A stretch of 64,000 bases of DNA from positions 1-64,000 of the IMG/VR virus record IMGVR_UViG_3300045974_000760. The stretch is one strand, 5' to 3'. Below are positions 25,660-33,187 of the stretch, piece by piece (the stretch's first letter is position 1; each line of letters begins with the position of its first letter). Under the pieces are notes generated by a model that was given only the letters and a program-made list of their open reading frames with translations, had not been told where the DNA came from and did not search any database. Origin of the DNA: a virus. The translations under genes were made by a program, and so were the position numbers.

Positions 25660-26023
25660 CCTGTTTGCGCCGGTACCTTCCTCGGTGCCGGCGCAACATG
25701 TCCCGCCGTTTCCGTTGCTGCTCTCGGCGTCGTTCGAGCATGAGCACAGGGACCGCCTTCTGTTCACCGGCTCTAGCGGACGTAGTATCAGCCTGGGGAC
25801 GATGGCCCCGGGCGGTGCCGACTTCAAGCTCCTGGTCATCTACCAGGAGTACACCGACATCGCGGAAGCAATCACGGTGACGCTCAACGAGGCATCCGCC
25901 GGTGCGTTCACTATCGCGCCCGGCGGTTTTATTATCGTCGCCAATCCAGTCGCGCAGACCACCCCCGACATTGGTGTCATCTGGACGGCCGATGCTGTGG
26001 TACGAGTCTACGCCTACGGTTGA
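25631..26023 (+). CDS. Small hypothetical tail protein
   Basis: 130 aa. The ATG at 25631 lies within the last 29 bases of the tube gene; no strong ribosome binding site, so coupling is likely. A Pro-rich first 30 residues lead to a small beta sandwich (ASFEHEHRDRLLFTGSSGRS to the end). Third positions are G/C-rich. Function unknown. Confidence 0.68.
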   Translation: MAAPLQLTADLFAPVPSSVPAQHVPPFPLLLSASFEHEHRDRLLFTGSSGRSISLGTMAPGGADFKLLVIYQEYTDIAEAITVTLNEASAGAFTIAPGGFIIVANPVAQTTPDIGVIWTADAVVRVYAYG

Positions 26024-26041
26024 AAAGGAATCACGCCCACC

Positions 26042-26524
26042 ATGGATTTCAGCAACATCAGTTCTGTCATCAGCGAGCTCCTCGTTGCTGTTGTTTCTGG
26101 TGGGGGCAGCGGCCTTCTCGCTACGGTGGTGAAGAAGTCGCAGCAGCTCACGGACGTGGAGAAGCGCGCCCGTGAGCTTGCTGATTTGGCGACTACTGCG
26201 GCACAGACCCTCCACGATGTGAACGTGAGACTCGCGACTATCGAAACGCGGGTCAGTCTGCTGGAGGTAAGAACGGCCGCGCTCGAGATATTGGACGCCA
26301 AAGAGAGCGGGGCCGCTCCGCACAAGGAGAAGGAAGCTGCGGGCCTTAGCGCGCAGATTGCCGAACTCCGAACGCGCCTCGAGAAGTTCGTCACCCGCGA
26401 AGAGCTTGGCACAGAGCTCAAGCAGCAGGAGGAGGTGTCCGCCACGCTTGCGCGTATTGAACGGCACCTCGATGGCGGTACCCGCTGCAGTAATCCCGCT
26501 CTATGCCCCAAAGCAAAGGAGTAA
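26042..26524 (+). CDS. Membrane-anchored coiled-coil protein
   Basis: 160 aa, AAAGGA upstream of the ATG at 26042. Residues 10-30 (SELLVAVVSGGGSGLLATVV) are hydrophobic, followed by a long coiled coil (35-80, then 95-150) and a C-terminal CSNPALCP. One membrane segment at the N-terminus with a soluble coiled coil can belong to a holin partner or spanin-like protein, or be a virion protein. The family is not recognised. Confidence 0.65.
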   Translation: MDFSNISSVISELLVAVVSGGGSGLLATVVKKSQQLTDVEKRARELADLATTAAQTLHDVNVRLATIETRVSLLEVRTAALEILDAKESGAAPHKEKEAAGLSAQIAELRTRLEKFVTREELGTELKQQEEVSATLARIERHLDGGTRCSNPALCPKAKE

Positions 26525-26527
26525 CTC

Positions 26528-26719
26528 ATGGCCCCCATTGTCGACCCCGTTACGCAGCTGCGCCGCGCCTCAGATGCCAACGCGCTGCGAGCAAAGGATG
26601 TTCTTCGGCGCCTCGAAGAACGCGACGGTGTACGCGGTGTGGTAGAAGAGGAACAAGATGAGCCACTTCAATCTGCGCGTACAACCGCCCACGCCATCCG
26701 CGAACCCGCAATCTACTAA
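26528..26719 (+). CDS. Small charged protein
   Basis: 63 aa. AGGAG with a 6-nt spacer to the ATG at 26528 strongly supports translation. Charged and helical (LRRASDANALRAKDVLRRLEERDG) then acidic. Its last 62 bases overlap the next gene. Function unknown. Confidence 0.6.
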   Translation: MAPIVDPVTQLRRASDANALRAKDVLRRLEERDGVRGVVEEEQDEPLQSARTTAHAIREPAIY

Positions 26720-28130
26720 GACCGCGAGTCTGCTGGGCAGCGCCGAAGGGCGTGTTGTTCGTACCGCTCTCTCACTAGCTGCCTCGAGCAGCGTCAGCGC
26801 CCATCTCAATCGTGCCTTCCAGCAACGGCAGCAGGCCGAGGAGGTCAATGAGCAGATTCGTGAGATGGAGCTTCGCCGGTCCATGTGGCCGTCAGTCGCG
26901 GCATTCCACACCCGTGTGCCGATCTACATCCAAGGTGGGATGCACTCGCGGAGCATGAACGGTGCCGCGGAAGTGAGTATGGACTCACTACCTCCAGGTC
27001 TCGACGAAGGAATGACCCGCCTTGCTTCTGTGATGCAGGGGATTGGGCGGGACTTCGCAGACATGGACCTCGAGAAGGAGGCTGCTGCTCCCGTCACATC
27101 CATCGTCTCAGCTGCAGGTAAGGCAGCGAAGGACCTGCTTACCCCCGCGTCGAAAGCAGTATCAACAGCAGCACACGTAGTGGCCCCCGCCGCGCACAAC
27201 GTTGCCTCCCCGGTCAGCAATGTGATCTCCGCAACCGCAGGCCGAGCAGCGAAGAGCACAATGCCTGCGGTCACTGCCGCACCTACGGGAGGCGCGATTG
27301 GTAGCGCGCGTGTGGCCCTTCCTACGGCACCGGTACCAGCACCCGCGCTGCCGGCTCTTGGCTCCGGGTACATGGGGGCAACAGGCGCGCCCAAACCGTT
27401 CCCTCGCGTCGCGCCTGCTACGGGACCTAAGACACCAAGCGTGGCGTCGACTTCGGCTACGCCATCGCACATGGGGACGGGAGCGTTCGTGTCACCAACG
27501 GGCCCTGGTATGGCAGCGCCCGCGCGTCTCGCTGGCGCCCCCAATGCAGCGAATGTGAAGACGCTGCCAGCTCAAGCAGCTCCACCAGGCAGTACGTACA
27601 CCCCGCCTCAACCAAAGGCGCGCGTAGCCTCGCCAACGGCGAAACCCAATACGCCGCCTAGTGCCACACCTGCGGCTGCGAGTCCGCCAGCAGCCAAGAC
27701 TCCAGCGAAACCAGCAGTAGCTCCGCCGCCTCCGGCAAACGCAACCACTCCCGCTGCCGCGGCGAGTGGCCCCGCCACGGCTGCCGCTGGTCCTGCCGCC
27801 ACCGCAACCACCCCTGCGGCGGCTGCAGCAGGACCGGCTACTGCTACCGGCGCGGCAGCACCAGCATCAACTCCCGCCGTCGCCCCGCCACCCGCAGGCT
27901 CAGGCGGGATACTCGATGACGTGAAAGCGTTCGGGGCCAAGGTGAAGGGCGAAGCCACGCCGCTCAAGCTGATGGGGGCTGCTGGTATTGCCGCTGGTGG
28001 CTACGGCCTTCTGCAAGCAGGTAAGGCCGGGGTAAACTACGCAAGTCAAGAAGGCGGTCCTCCGCAATACGCACAGGGCGGATTGCAAGTGCCCATGAAC
28101 AACAACATGTACGGAGTCCCGCAAATCTGA
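26658..28130 (+). CDS. Ala/Pro-rich probable virion protein
   Basis: 490 aa, starting inside the previous gene with AGAGGA upstream. Residues 1-135 form a helical domain that includes STKTASLLG and RLASVMQGIG. LEKEAAAPV marks a change to a region of about 300 residues that is nearly all Ala, Pro, Thr, Gly and Ser and likely disordered. A short Gly/Ala hydrophobic helix (MGAAGIAAGGYGLLQAG) precedes a polar end. It could be a fibrous or internal virion protein. No enzyme motif. Confidence 0.75.
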   Translation: MSHFNLRVQPPTPSANPQSTKTASLLGSAEGRVVRTALSLAASSSVSAHLNRAFQQRQQAEEVNEQIREMELRRSMWPSVAAFHTRVPIYIQGGMHSRSMNGAAEVSMDSLPPGLDEGMTRLASVMQGIGRDFADMDLEKEAAAPVTSIVSAAGKAAKDLLTPASKAVSTAAHVVAPAAHNVASPVSNVISATAGRAAKSTMPAVTAAPTGGAIGSARVALPTAPVPAPALPALGSGYMGATGAPKPFPRVAPATGPKTPSVASTSATPSHMGTGAFVSPTGPGMAAPARLAGAPNAANVKTLPAQAAPPGSTYTPPQPKARVASPTAKPNTPPSATPAAASPPAAKTPAKPAVAPPPPANATTPAAAASGPATAAAGPAATATTPAAAAAGPATATGAAAPASTPAVAPPPAGSGGILDDVKAFGAKVKGEATPLKLMGAAGIAAGGYGLLQAGKAGVNYASQEGGPPQYAQGGLQVPMNNNMYGVPQI

Positions 28131-28147
28131 GCGGGTAGGAGAACACA

Positions 28148-28843
28148 ATGTCAGCTCTCGCAAAGTACGGTCGTAGCCTCTGGGCAGCTGCTCAGCCCGT
28201 CGTCGGTCACCTCCTCTCAGGCGGTGGTCTTCCGAAAGAAATCAAGGACCTTCGCGCGGACCTCACCACGGCATTCGCGGGGATGCCCAACCTCGTTGTC
28301 GAGGAGTGGACAGACCTCGAGCCCGGCACTGTCAACGCCATCAAGACTGCCGCTGCTACCGTTGCGACGGTAGCTAGTTTCAGCGGCGCTTCGCTGAATG
28401 GCGCGGTGGGCGCAGCTGCGCTCTCACGCCCACGTCGAGTGACTGTGACGACCGCCGGCGCAACGGCATCTGATGCACCGGCCACCGCGCTCATCACCGG
28501 GCTCGCGCCTGATGGTGTGACGGCGCAGACGGACACCATCACGGTCTCGCAGACGGCTGCGACGGCAACCAGCACGAAGTTCTTCTCGAAGGTCACGCAG
28601 ATTGACCTTCCGGCTGCTGATGGAACGGGCGCCACGCTCGCGTTCGGCTTCTCGTCGGAAGTGCTTCTCCGTCGAGTTCCGGTGTCTCGCGCCGGCCTCG
28701 CATTTGCGCTGCATGAAGTTGCTGCCGGTGTTCTGGTGACGACCGGCACCATCTCGGTCGCGAACCAGAGCTACACGCCGGCTTCGGCCCCAGACGGTTC
28801 GAAGGATTACTGCATCTACTACGAGGCTGAACCCTTGACGTGA
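28148..28843 (+). CDS. Structural protein, last gene of the sheath cluster
   Basis: 231 aa, AGGAG 7 nt before the ATG. A helical N-terminal 60 residues, then Thr/Ala/Val-rich beta sandwich (VTVTTAGATASDAPATALITG and TDTITVSQTAATAT), ending in acidic PLT. Resembles a decoration or head-fibre-like virion protein. Followed by a strong terminator, so it ends the transcription unit that includes the sheath. Confidence 0.7.
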   Translation: MSALAKYGRSLWAAAQPVVGHLLSGGGLPKEIKDLRADLTTAFAGMPNLVVEEWTDLEPGTVNAIKTAAATVATVASFSGASLNGAVGAAALSRPRRVTVTTAGATASDAPATALITGLAPDGVTAQTDTITVSQTAATATSTKFFSKVTQIDLPAADGTGATLAFGFSSEVLLRRVPVSRAGLAFALHEVAAGVLVTTGTISVANQSYTPASAPDGSKDYCIYYEAEPLT

Positions 28844-28901
28844 TGTGAGTATCGGTTAGGGTAGGAACAGACCTCGTCGTTCCCCCTACCGATGTGGGTC
28901 C

Positions 28902-28938
28902 GGGCCCTGGAGAGAAATCTCCGGGGCCTGTCTATTTG
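28902..28938 (+). terminator. Terminator between converging genes
   Basis: GGCCCTGGAGA pairs with TCTCCGGGGCC (one G-T pair) across a GAAA tetraloop, then TGTCTATTT. It separates the forward sheath cluster from the reverse-strand genes ending at 28932. Confidence 0.85.
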
Positions 28939-29387
28939 GCCCACCAGAATGTTGGTACTTCGGTACCTGCGAACAGGTCTTCACCATCGAGCTCTTCGGG
29001 CTCTGCGATGTGGTGATGCTTCGCGACTGGCTTGGGCTTGGGTGTTTCGCGCGGCACCGGGCGGTACTTCTCGGAGGCGAACATGCCAGCCGCCTCATTG
29101 ATGCGGGTCATGTCCTCGGGCGAGAGCTTCTCGAGGGATGTCTGACGAGAGGCGAGCAAGTCGAGCAGACGAATCGTGGCCGAGTCGTAGCGCTCTGGAT
29201 GCTCAACCGCGTCGTAGTAGAGCGGGCCGAAGTCACCGCCCAGCAGCTCATGAAGAAACCCCTTCTTCATGGGCGGCGGTGTCTCGACGATGTGAAAGAT
29301 GTCAGGCGGTGCCGGAGGCGCTGGGGGTTGCGGCGGTGCGGGGGGAGGCACCAAGAACTGCGCTAGCTGTGGCGTCCGGGGAGACAT
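28932..29387 (-). CDS. Proline-rich reverse-strand protein
   Basis: 151 aa on the reverse strand. The N-terminus is a Pro/Ala run (LVPPPAPPQPPAPPAPP), the middle (residues 40-110) helical with LLGGDFGPLYYDAVEHPERYDSATIRLLDLL-type sequence, and the end acidic with a HHH turn. It overlaps the preceding gene by 86 bases. A resemblance in size to small packaging or chaperone subunits is too weak to name. Confidence 0.65.
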   Translation of the reverse strand: MSPRTPQLAQFLVPPPAPPQPPAPPAPPDIFHIVETPPPMKKGFLHELLGGDFGPLYYDAVEHPERYDSATIRLLDLLASRQTSLEKLSPEDMTRINEAAGMFASEKYRPVPRETPKPKPVAKHHHIAEPEELDGEDLFAGTEVPTFWWAK

Positions 29388-29601
29388 GTACGAAGGGTTG
29401 TAGCTTCTTCAGCTTCTTGTCGAGGCGCCGCCGCTTGTATTCTGCGATGAGCTCTTCTTTGCGCGGCAGTACAAGCCGTAGAAGTACAGCGGAGAGAAGG
29501 CGGCCTTGTGTGACTGCGGCCCCTTCCTTCTCTCGGAGAAGCGAGGCGTAGGTACAGAACAACCGCCACGCATCCTCGTCGACCTCAACGGTAATCTTCA
29601 C
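29302..29601 (-). CDS. Small protein, possible ribbon-helix-helix
   Basis: 99 aa from the GTG at 29601, which overlaps the upstream stop as GTGA. The longer frame to 29658 lacks support. VKITVEVDEDAWRLFCTYAS followed by QGRLLSAVLLRLVL is strand-helix-helix in order, like a ribbon-helix-helix DNA-binding protein, and a basic tail (KRRRLDKKLKKLQ) follows. The family match is tentative. Confidence 0.58.
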   Translation of the reverse strand: MKITVEVDEDAWRLFCTYASLLREKEGAAVTQGRLLSAVLLRLVLPRKEELIAEYKRRRLDKKLKKLQPFVHVSPDATASAVLGASPRTAATPSASGTA

Positions 29602-30209
29602 GGCTTCGGAGTGAAGTCGACGGGGAAGGTACCGACGAGCTTGCGCAAGGAGAGCCACCCGACGAGCTTGCGCGGTCCCCGACTTGCGGAGAGCTTGCCG
29701 TCTGCGAACTCGCGCTCAACGTACGTCGAGCTCTGCCTGCCGCCCGTCACTTGGCCCGCCGCTGCGCAGGTCCAGATGACTTTGCCGCCATCGTGTACTT
29801 CCTGCATGAAGAACTCGACGTGCTCGCTGTTCGGGTCCCCGTTCGACACGTAGAGAACGTCGCACTTCTCTGGGCGGTTGGCGCCGTCGAAGCGGATGAA
29901 GGCACCTGTAGCGAGACCCCCGCCGTACATCTTGGTGATGCTCTTCTGGATGTCGTAACGAAGACCACGTGCGGGGATGTCGCGGTTCACGATACGACTA
30001 TCGTTCACACCGAGGTGCACGGTGAGGACAACGTTGACGAGGAAGGTGCAGGTCGAGAGGTTCTTGCCAGCCTTCTCCATTTGAAGGCTCTGGCCTTGGG
30101 TCATGAACTCGAAGACGGGGTCTGCGGTGACCTTCGGGACGTAGTGGGTGAGAAGCTCGGCGACATTGCCGACGAGCTCTTCGTGTTCGATTTCTTGTAC
30201 GAGGGGCAT
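29598..30209 (-). CDS. Putative papain-fold cysteine peptidase (NlpC/P60-like)
   Basis: 203 aa from the ATG at 30209; an extension to 30290 is open but less likely. LSTCTFLVNVVLTVHLG places Cys54 at the start of a hydrophobic helix, as in NlpC/P60 and CHAP enzymes. CDVLYVSNGDPNSEHVEFF, with His130, mirrors their GDLVFF...HVGIY strand pair. A third polar residue could lie in the next strand. Such enzymes cut peptidoglycan peptides and serve as endolysins or virion hydrolases. The similarity is in pattern rather than exact motif. No signal peptide. It is the first gene of the reverse-strand cluster ending at 28932. Confidence 0.5.
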   Translation of the reverse strand: MPLVQEIEHEELVGNVAELLTHYVPKVTADPVFEFMTQGQSLQMEKAGKNLSTCTFLVNVVLTVHLGVNDSRIVNRDIPARGLRYDIQKSITKMYGGGLATGAFIRFDGANRPEKCDVLYVSNGDPNSEHVEFFMQEVHDGGKVIWTCAAAGQVTGGRQSSTYVEREFADGKLSASRGPRKLVGWLSLRKLVGTFPVDFTPKP

Positions 30210-30343
30210 GCCAGTACAACTACCACGAACAGTTCTACTGGACACCTCGGTATTGCGGGCATATACAACTGGCTCCCACAAGCAGTGCATGTACTACGCG
30301 CCTGAGCGTGGTTGTGCTGCCCTACATCTTTTGCGAGACAGAC

Positions 30344-31159
30344 ATGGCGAAGAATACAGAGAAGTTGACGTTCGAGGGGTTCTTGGAGTTGTTGAAGTCG
30401 GGCCGTTACGCTGACGGTACTGCGGCACGCCGAGGGGTTGGCAAGTGCCAGTGGACGGCGGCGAAGAAGGATGAGGCGCGCGCTGCGATTGCGGCGAAGT
30501 TCGGCGAGGCTGGTACACCTGCCCCGGCGAGCAAGAAGCCAGTGGCGAAGAAGGCAGCTCCAGCGAAGTCTGCGAAGGCGGCAGTCGCGAAGAAGGCGCC
30601 TGTTGCCAAGGCAGCGCCGGCACCCAAGGCGAAGGCAGCGCCAGCCAAGAAGTCGGCACCCGCAAAGAACCCGCCAGTGCTGACGCATTCGATGTTTGCT
30701 GAGGCAGTGAGCGCGCCATTGCCTGCGGGCTTGCAGGCCCAGGTGCAGATCACCTTGGCGACGGGGATTGTTCGCCGCACGACGGAGTTCTACTCGAGCG
30801 TGCAGAAGCTCGAGGAAGTGTCGGGCGCGACGGTCTCGAAGGAGGCGGCGAAGGCAGTTGCCGGTGAGGCGCTCGAGCTTGTGCGCGCGGCGATCACGAC
30901 GATGCAGGGGAGCAAGGCCGAGGTCATCTACGACTCGTTCGCTGTTCAGCAGCTGCTCAGCCGTGAGGATGTGCGCGCGTTCTCGCAACGCGACGAGCTC
31001 AAGTCGTTCGCGCTCGAGGGTGTTGCGATGAAGACACCGAAGAGCTTGAACGGCAAGAGCACGGCGACGAACCTCGACTTAGGGCAGCAAGACGCCGATG
31101 CGGTCACGGCCTTGGTGTTCGACGGGTTCGCCGAGCACCTTCAGGTCACCGTGACGTGA
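30344..31159 (+). CDS. Histone H1-like Lys/Ala/Pro-rich protein
   Basis: 271 aa from the ATG at 30344, where coding character begins. Residues 1-50 form a small domain (KLTFEGFLELLKSGRYADGTAARRGVGK). Residues 55-115 repeat AKKA/APAK units (KKPVAKKAAPAKSAKAAVAKK), the composition of eukaryotic H1 tails and of bacterial H1-like DNA-binding proteins. The C-terminal 150 residues are globular and helical. The basic tail probably binds DNA or RNA. Whether it is in the virion or acts on the host chromosome is unknown. Its last 80 bases overlap the reverse-strand gene. Confidence 0.72.
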   Translation: MAKNTEKLTFEGFLELLKSGRYADGTAARRGVGKCQWTAAKKDEARAAIAAKFGEAGTPAPASKKPVAKKAAPAKSAKAAVAKKAPVAKAAPAPKAKAAPAKKSAPAKNPPVLTHSMFAEAVSAPLPAGLQAQVQITLATGIVRRTTEFYSSVQKLEEVSGATVSKEAAKAVAGEALELVRAAITTMQGSKAEVIYDSFAVQQLLSREDVRAFSQRDELKSFALEGVAMKTPKSLNGKSTATNLDLGQQDADAVTALVFDGFAEHLQVTVT

Positions 31160-31507
31160 GATGGGTATCTCCCAGGAGTAGGTGCCCATGGACGCTTCGA
31201 AGATGACGAGCATCTTGTCGCCGATGGTGCGGGAGAGCAGTAGGGCGTAGGCCTTCGTACGAAGGGCGGTGTTCTTGATGGCCTTCTTGCGTATGTCTTC
31301 CGACACATCCTTGGGGAAGTGCATGATGCACAGGCCATCGATGACCTTCATGTCGTCGGTGCGGATGGGCTCACGAGGCCAGGAGATCAAGAGGTCGGGC
31401 ACATGCTGATCGTTCAGGAACCACTTGTTCAGTTCTGGCAGTACGCGGCGTGCCTGGCGCACGCAGCTGTCGAATACCAGTTCTTCTTGTTCGTGCGACA
31501 GTTTCAT
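31079..31507 (-). CDS. Hypothetical reverse-strand protein
   Basis: 142 aa. MKLSHEQEELVFDSCVRQARRVLPELNKWF starts a helical domain, followed by strands (VPDLLISWPREP, LCIMHFPK, MLVIFEASMG). Codon third positions favour this frame up to about 31160; the last 27 residues lie antisense to the H1-like gene. Starts back-to-back with the forward gene at 31510. Function unknown. Confidence 0.62.
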   Translation of the reverse strand: MKLSHEQEELVFDSCVRQARRVLPELNKWFLNDQHVPDLLISWPREPIRTDDMKVIDGLCIMHFPKDVSEDIRKKAIKNTALRTKAYALLLSRTIGDKMLVIFEASMGTYSWEIPISRHGDLKVLGEPVEHQGRDRIGVLLP

Positions 31508-31509
31508 TC

Positions 31510-31827
31510 ATGGCCAACGTACTGAATCTGCGAGAGCTGCGCACGTACATCTCGACGGGGCTTGCGAGCCTCAATCGTTCTCTTGGTGGGAACGTGTGCC
31601 TTTTGCCGGGCCGTTTGCTTACCCCGCCCAACCACGCGGAGTTCATCCTCGAGGCGAAGTGGCATGTAGGGGCAGACCCGCACTTCTACCGGAAGGAGTT
31701 CACACGGGCGAGTGTGTACGGGGGTACTGCTACGCTTTTGCCAGATGCTTGGCGGGTGCAGTTGCGCCCTTGTCAATACCGTAAGGACTTCGTCTACGAG
31801 GTTCTTCACGCTCAAGGAATCGTCTGA
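31510..31827 (+). CDS. Hypothetical small protein
   Basis: 105 aa from ATG 31510 (MANVLNLRELRTYIS), 2 bases from the divergent gene start. Mixed alpha/beta with YRKEFTRASVYGG and DFVYEVLHAQG. Its stop overlaps the next start (TGATG), beginning a long coupled series of small genes. Confidence 0.65.
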   Translation: MANVLNLRELRTYISTGLASLNRSLGGNVCLLPGRLLTPPNHAEFILEAKWHVGADPHFYRKEFTRASVYGGTATLLPDAWRVQLRPCQYRKDFVYEVLHAQGIV

Positions 31828-32195
31828 TGATCCAACTCTCCGAAGAAGAATACGCAGCCCTGCGCGGGCTGGCTTTCGCAGGCGTTCCGACGGGGGATAA
31901 GACGCGCCAGCTCGCGGTCTTCTTCCGAGACATCGAGAAGCGCGAAGGCTACTCCGTCTACTCCATCCTCGTACGCTGGCAGGAGCTCAACGCACCCCTA
32001 CCTCCAGGCACCAACTTCCCGGAAGTGTGGCCCCCCGTGTGGGAGTCACGCGTGGATGTGATGGGGCGACCCGTTGCTCTGGCCGACGTCAATGCGATGC
32101 TGAAGGCCAAGGCAACCAACCCCGAGCTCGTGCTTGTGACCACCGACCTGGGAGGCACCGCGGGTTGGACGAAGACCGCGGACTTCTTTCGATGA
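31827..32195 (+). CDS. Hypothetical small protein
   Basis: 122 aa, start overlapping the previous stop. Helical N-terminus (SEEEYAALRGLAF), a middle with RWQELNAPLPPGTNFPEVWPP, and a small beta end with KTADFFR. No motif recognised. Its stop overlaps the next ATG (ATGA). Confidence 0.68.
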   Translation: MIQLSEEEYAALRGLAFAGVPTGDKTRQLAVFFRDIEKREGYSVYSILVRWQELNAPLPPGTNFPEVWPPVWESRVDVMGRPVALADVNAMLKAKATNPELVLVTTDLGGTAGWTKTADFFR

Positions 32196-33154
32196 TCGGC
32201 CTCCGCTGCCTGAACTGCCAACAGACGTACGCCCCTGGTACCGGAGCTACTGTACTTGGGGTCATGGTGTGTCCGAGCTGTGCAGTAGTTGCGGAACGTA
32301 TTCTCGAGCGGGCTGAGGGCGAGCTGAAGATGCTCCTCACGCTGATGAAGGAGAAGGTCCGCCTGAGCCTCATCGAAGGCAAGCTGCAGTTCGGCCCCGG
32401 GTCTGAGGAGCCGCCCAGCAAAGAGGACGTCCTCAAGGCCATCATCGAGCTACACGGGAGACAGAATGAGTCGCAAGGAAGCCAACGCCAACATCCTGCT
32501 CGAGTACGAGACGAAGTGCGACACCCCGGACTGCCCGGGCAAGGGGAAGGCGTTGTCGAATCGTCTACCCACGGGCGCCCTTCTCTGCCTCGATTACGAC
32601 AACCCCCTCTACGGAATCTGCGGCCTATGCAAGAGACACAGCATGCGGGTAGTGACCCCGGAAGTACCAGTTCCAACACCCACTCCTCCCCCGGGATTTT
32701 GGAAGGTGCCATCGCGCAGCTGAATGTGTTTCAGGCGCGCACAATGCGCCCGCTGTGCCGCCTTCTGGATGTGACGGTGAGCCGGCGCATCTCGAGTGAG
32801 CGCGGCTACACATTCACGTGGGTCCTGCTGCAAGCCAAGCGCATGTACCTCGAGCGCGTCCCCATGCTCCAGGTGCTGCAAGGTACGGGGCTCATGGCCC
32901 TACTCTGCCAGGGCGCGATTGTTTCCTCCCCGGGTGTTGAGAAGGGGGCGTACTACGGCTGCCCCTACTTGCTGGCGCAGACGCCCGCACAAGTACCGCT
33001 GCACACACCGAACTTCTCGAACGTGGCTATCGGCCTACTGCTCGAGGTAGTGCGCGGCGACAGCGTGCCGCCAATGGGCCCCATGGAAGTGTGGCGCGCA
33101 CTACTTCTCGACTCCGGTATTCCGCTCTTGACTCCTCCTACCACAACGCCATAA
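32192..33154 (+). CDS. Long frame joining a zinc-ribbon protein and a second protein
   Basis: The frame is open for 320 codons but looks like two proteins. Residues 1-92: a zinc-ribbon-like CLNC(x18)CPSC, then a helix (ERILERAEGELKMLLTLMKEKVR). Residues 93-170 have poor composition and lie over a better frame for another gene (32466-32723). From about 32726 the frame is good again (GTG at 32726 or ATG at 32744, about 142 aa; SRRISSERGYTFTWVLLQAKRMYLERV). No in-frame stop separates the halves. A one-base error near 32460 would give the normal ATGA junction, or the parts are truly one protein with an overprinted gene. Confidence 0.55.
   Translation: MIGLRCLNCQQTYAPGTGATVLGVMVCPSCAVVAERILERAEGELKMLLTLMKEKVRLSLIEGKLQFGPGSEEPPSKEDVLKAIIELHGRQNESQGSQRQHPARVRDEVRHPGLPGQGEGVVESSTHGRPSLPRLRQPPLRNLRPMQETQHAGSDPGSTSSNTHSSPGILEGAIAQLNVFQARTMRPLCRLLDVTVSRRISSERGYTFTWVLLQAKRMYLERVPMLQVLQGTGLMALLCQGAIVSSPGVEKGAYYGCPYLLAQTPAQVPLHTPNFSNVAIGLLLEVVRGDSVPPMGPMEVWRALLLDSGIPLLTPPTTTP
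32466..32723 (+). CDS. Small zinc-binding protein overlapping a longer frame
   Basis: 85 aa. GGGAG lies about 5 nt before the ATG. Cysteine pairs (KCDTPDCPG, GICGLCKRH) predict a zinc site, and third positions are G/C-rich across the whole frame, unlike the overlapping frame. A Pro-rich tail ends the protein. It is the middle gene of the anomaly at 32192-33154. Confidence 0.62.
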   Translation: MSRKEANANILLEYETKCDTPDCPGKGKALSNRLPTGALLCLDYDNPLYGICGLCKRHSMRVVTPEVPVPTPTPPPGFWKVPSRS

Positions 33155-33187
33155 GAGGTGGAGTACATTGTACTCCAGTGCGACTGA

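Noticed and set aside
31899-31915. GGGGGATAAGACG resembling the promoter motif
   Set aside because: Within a coding gene, lacks the TAYTGA part and precedes no gene start.
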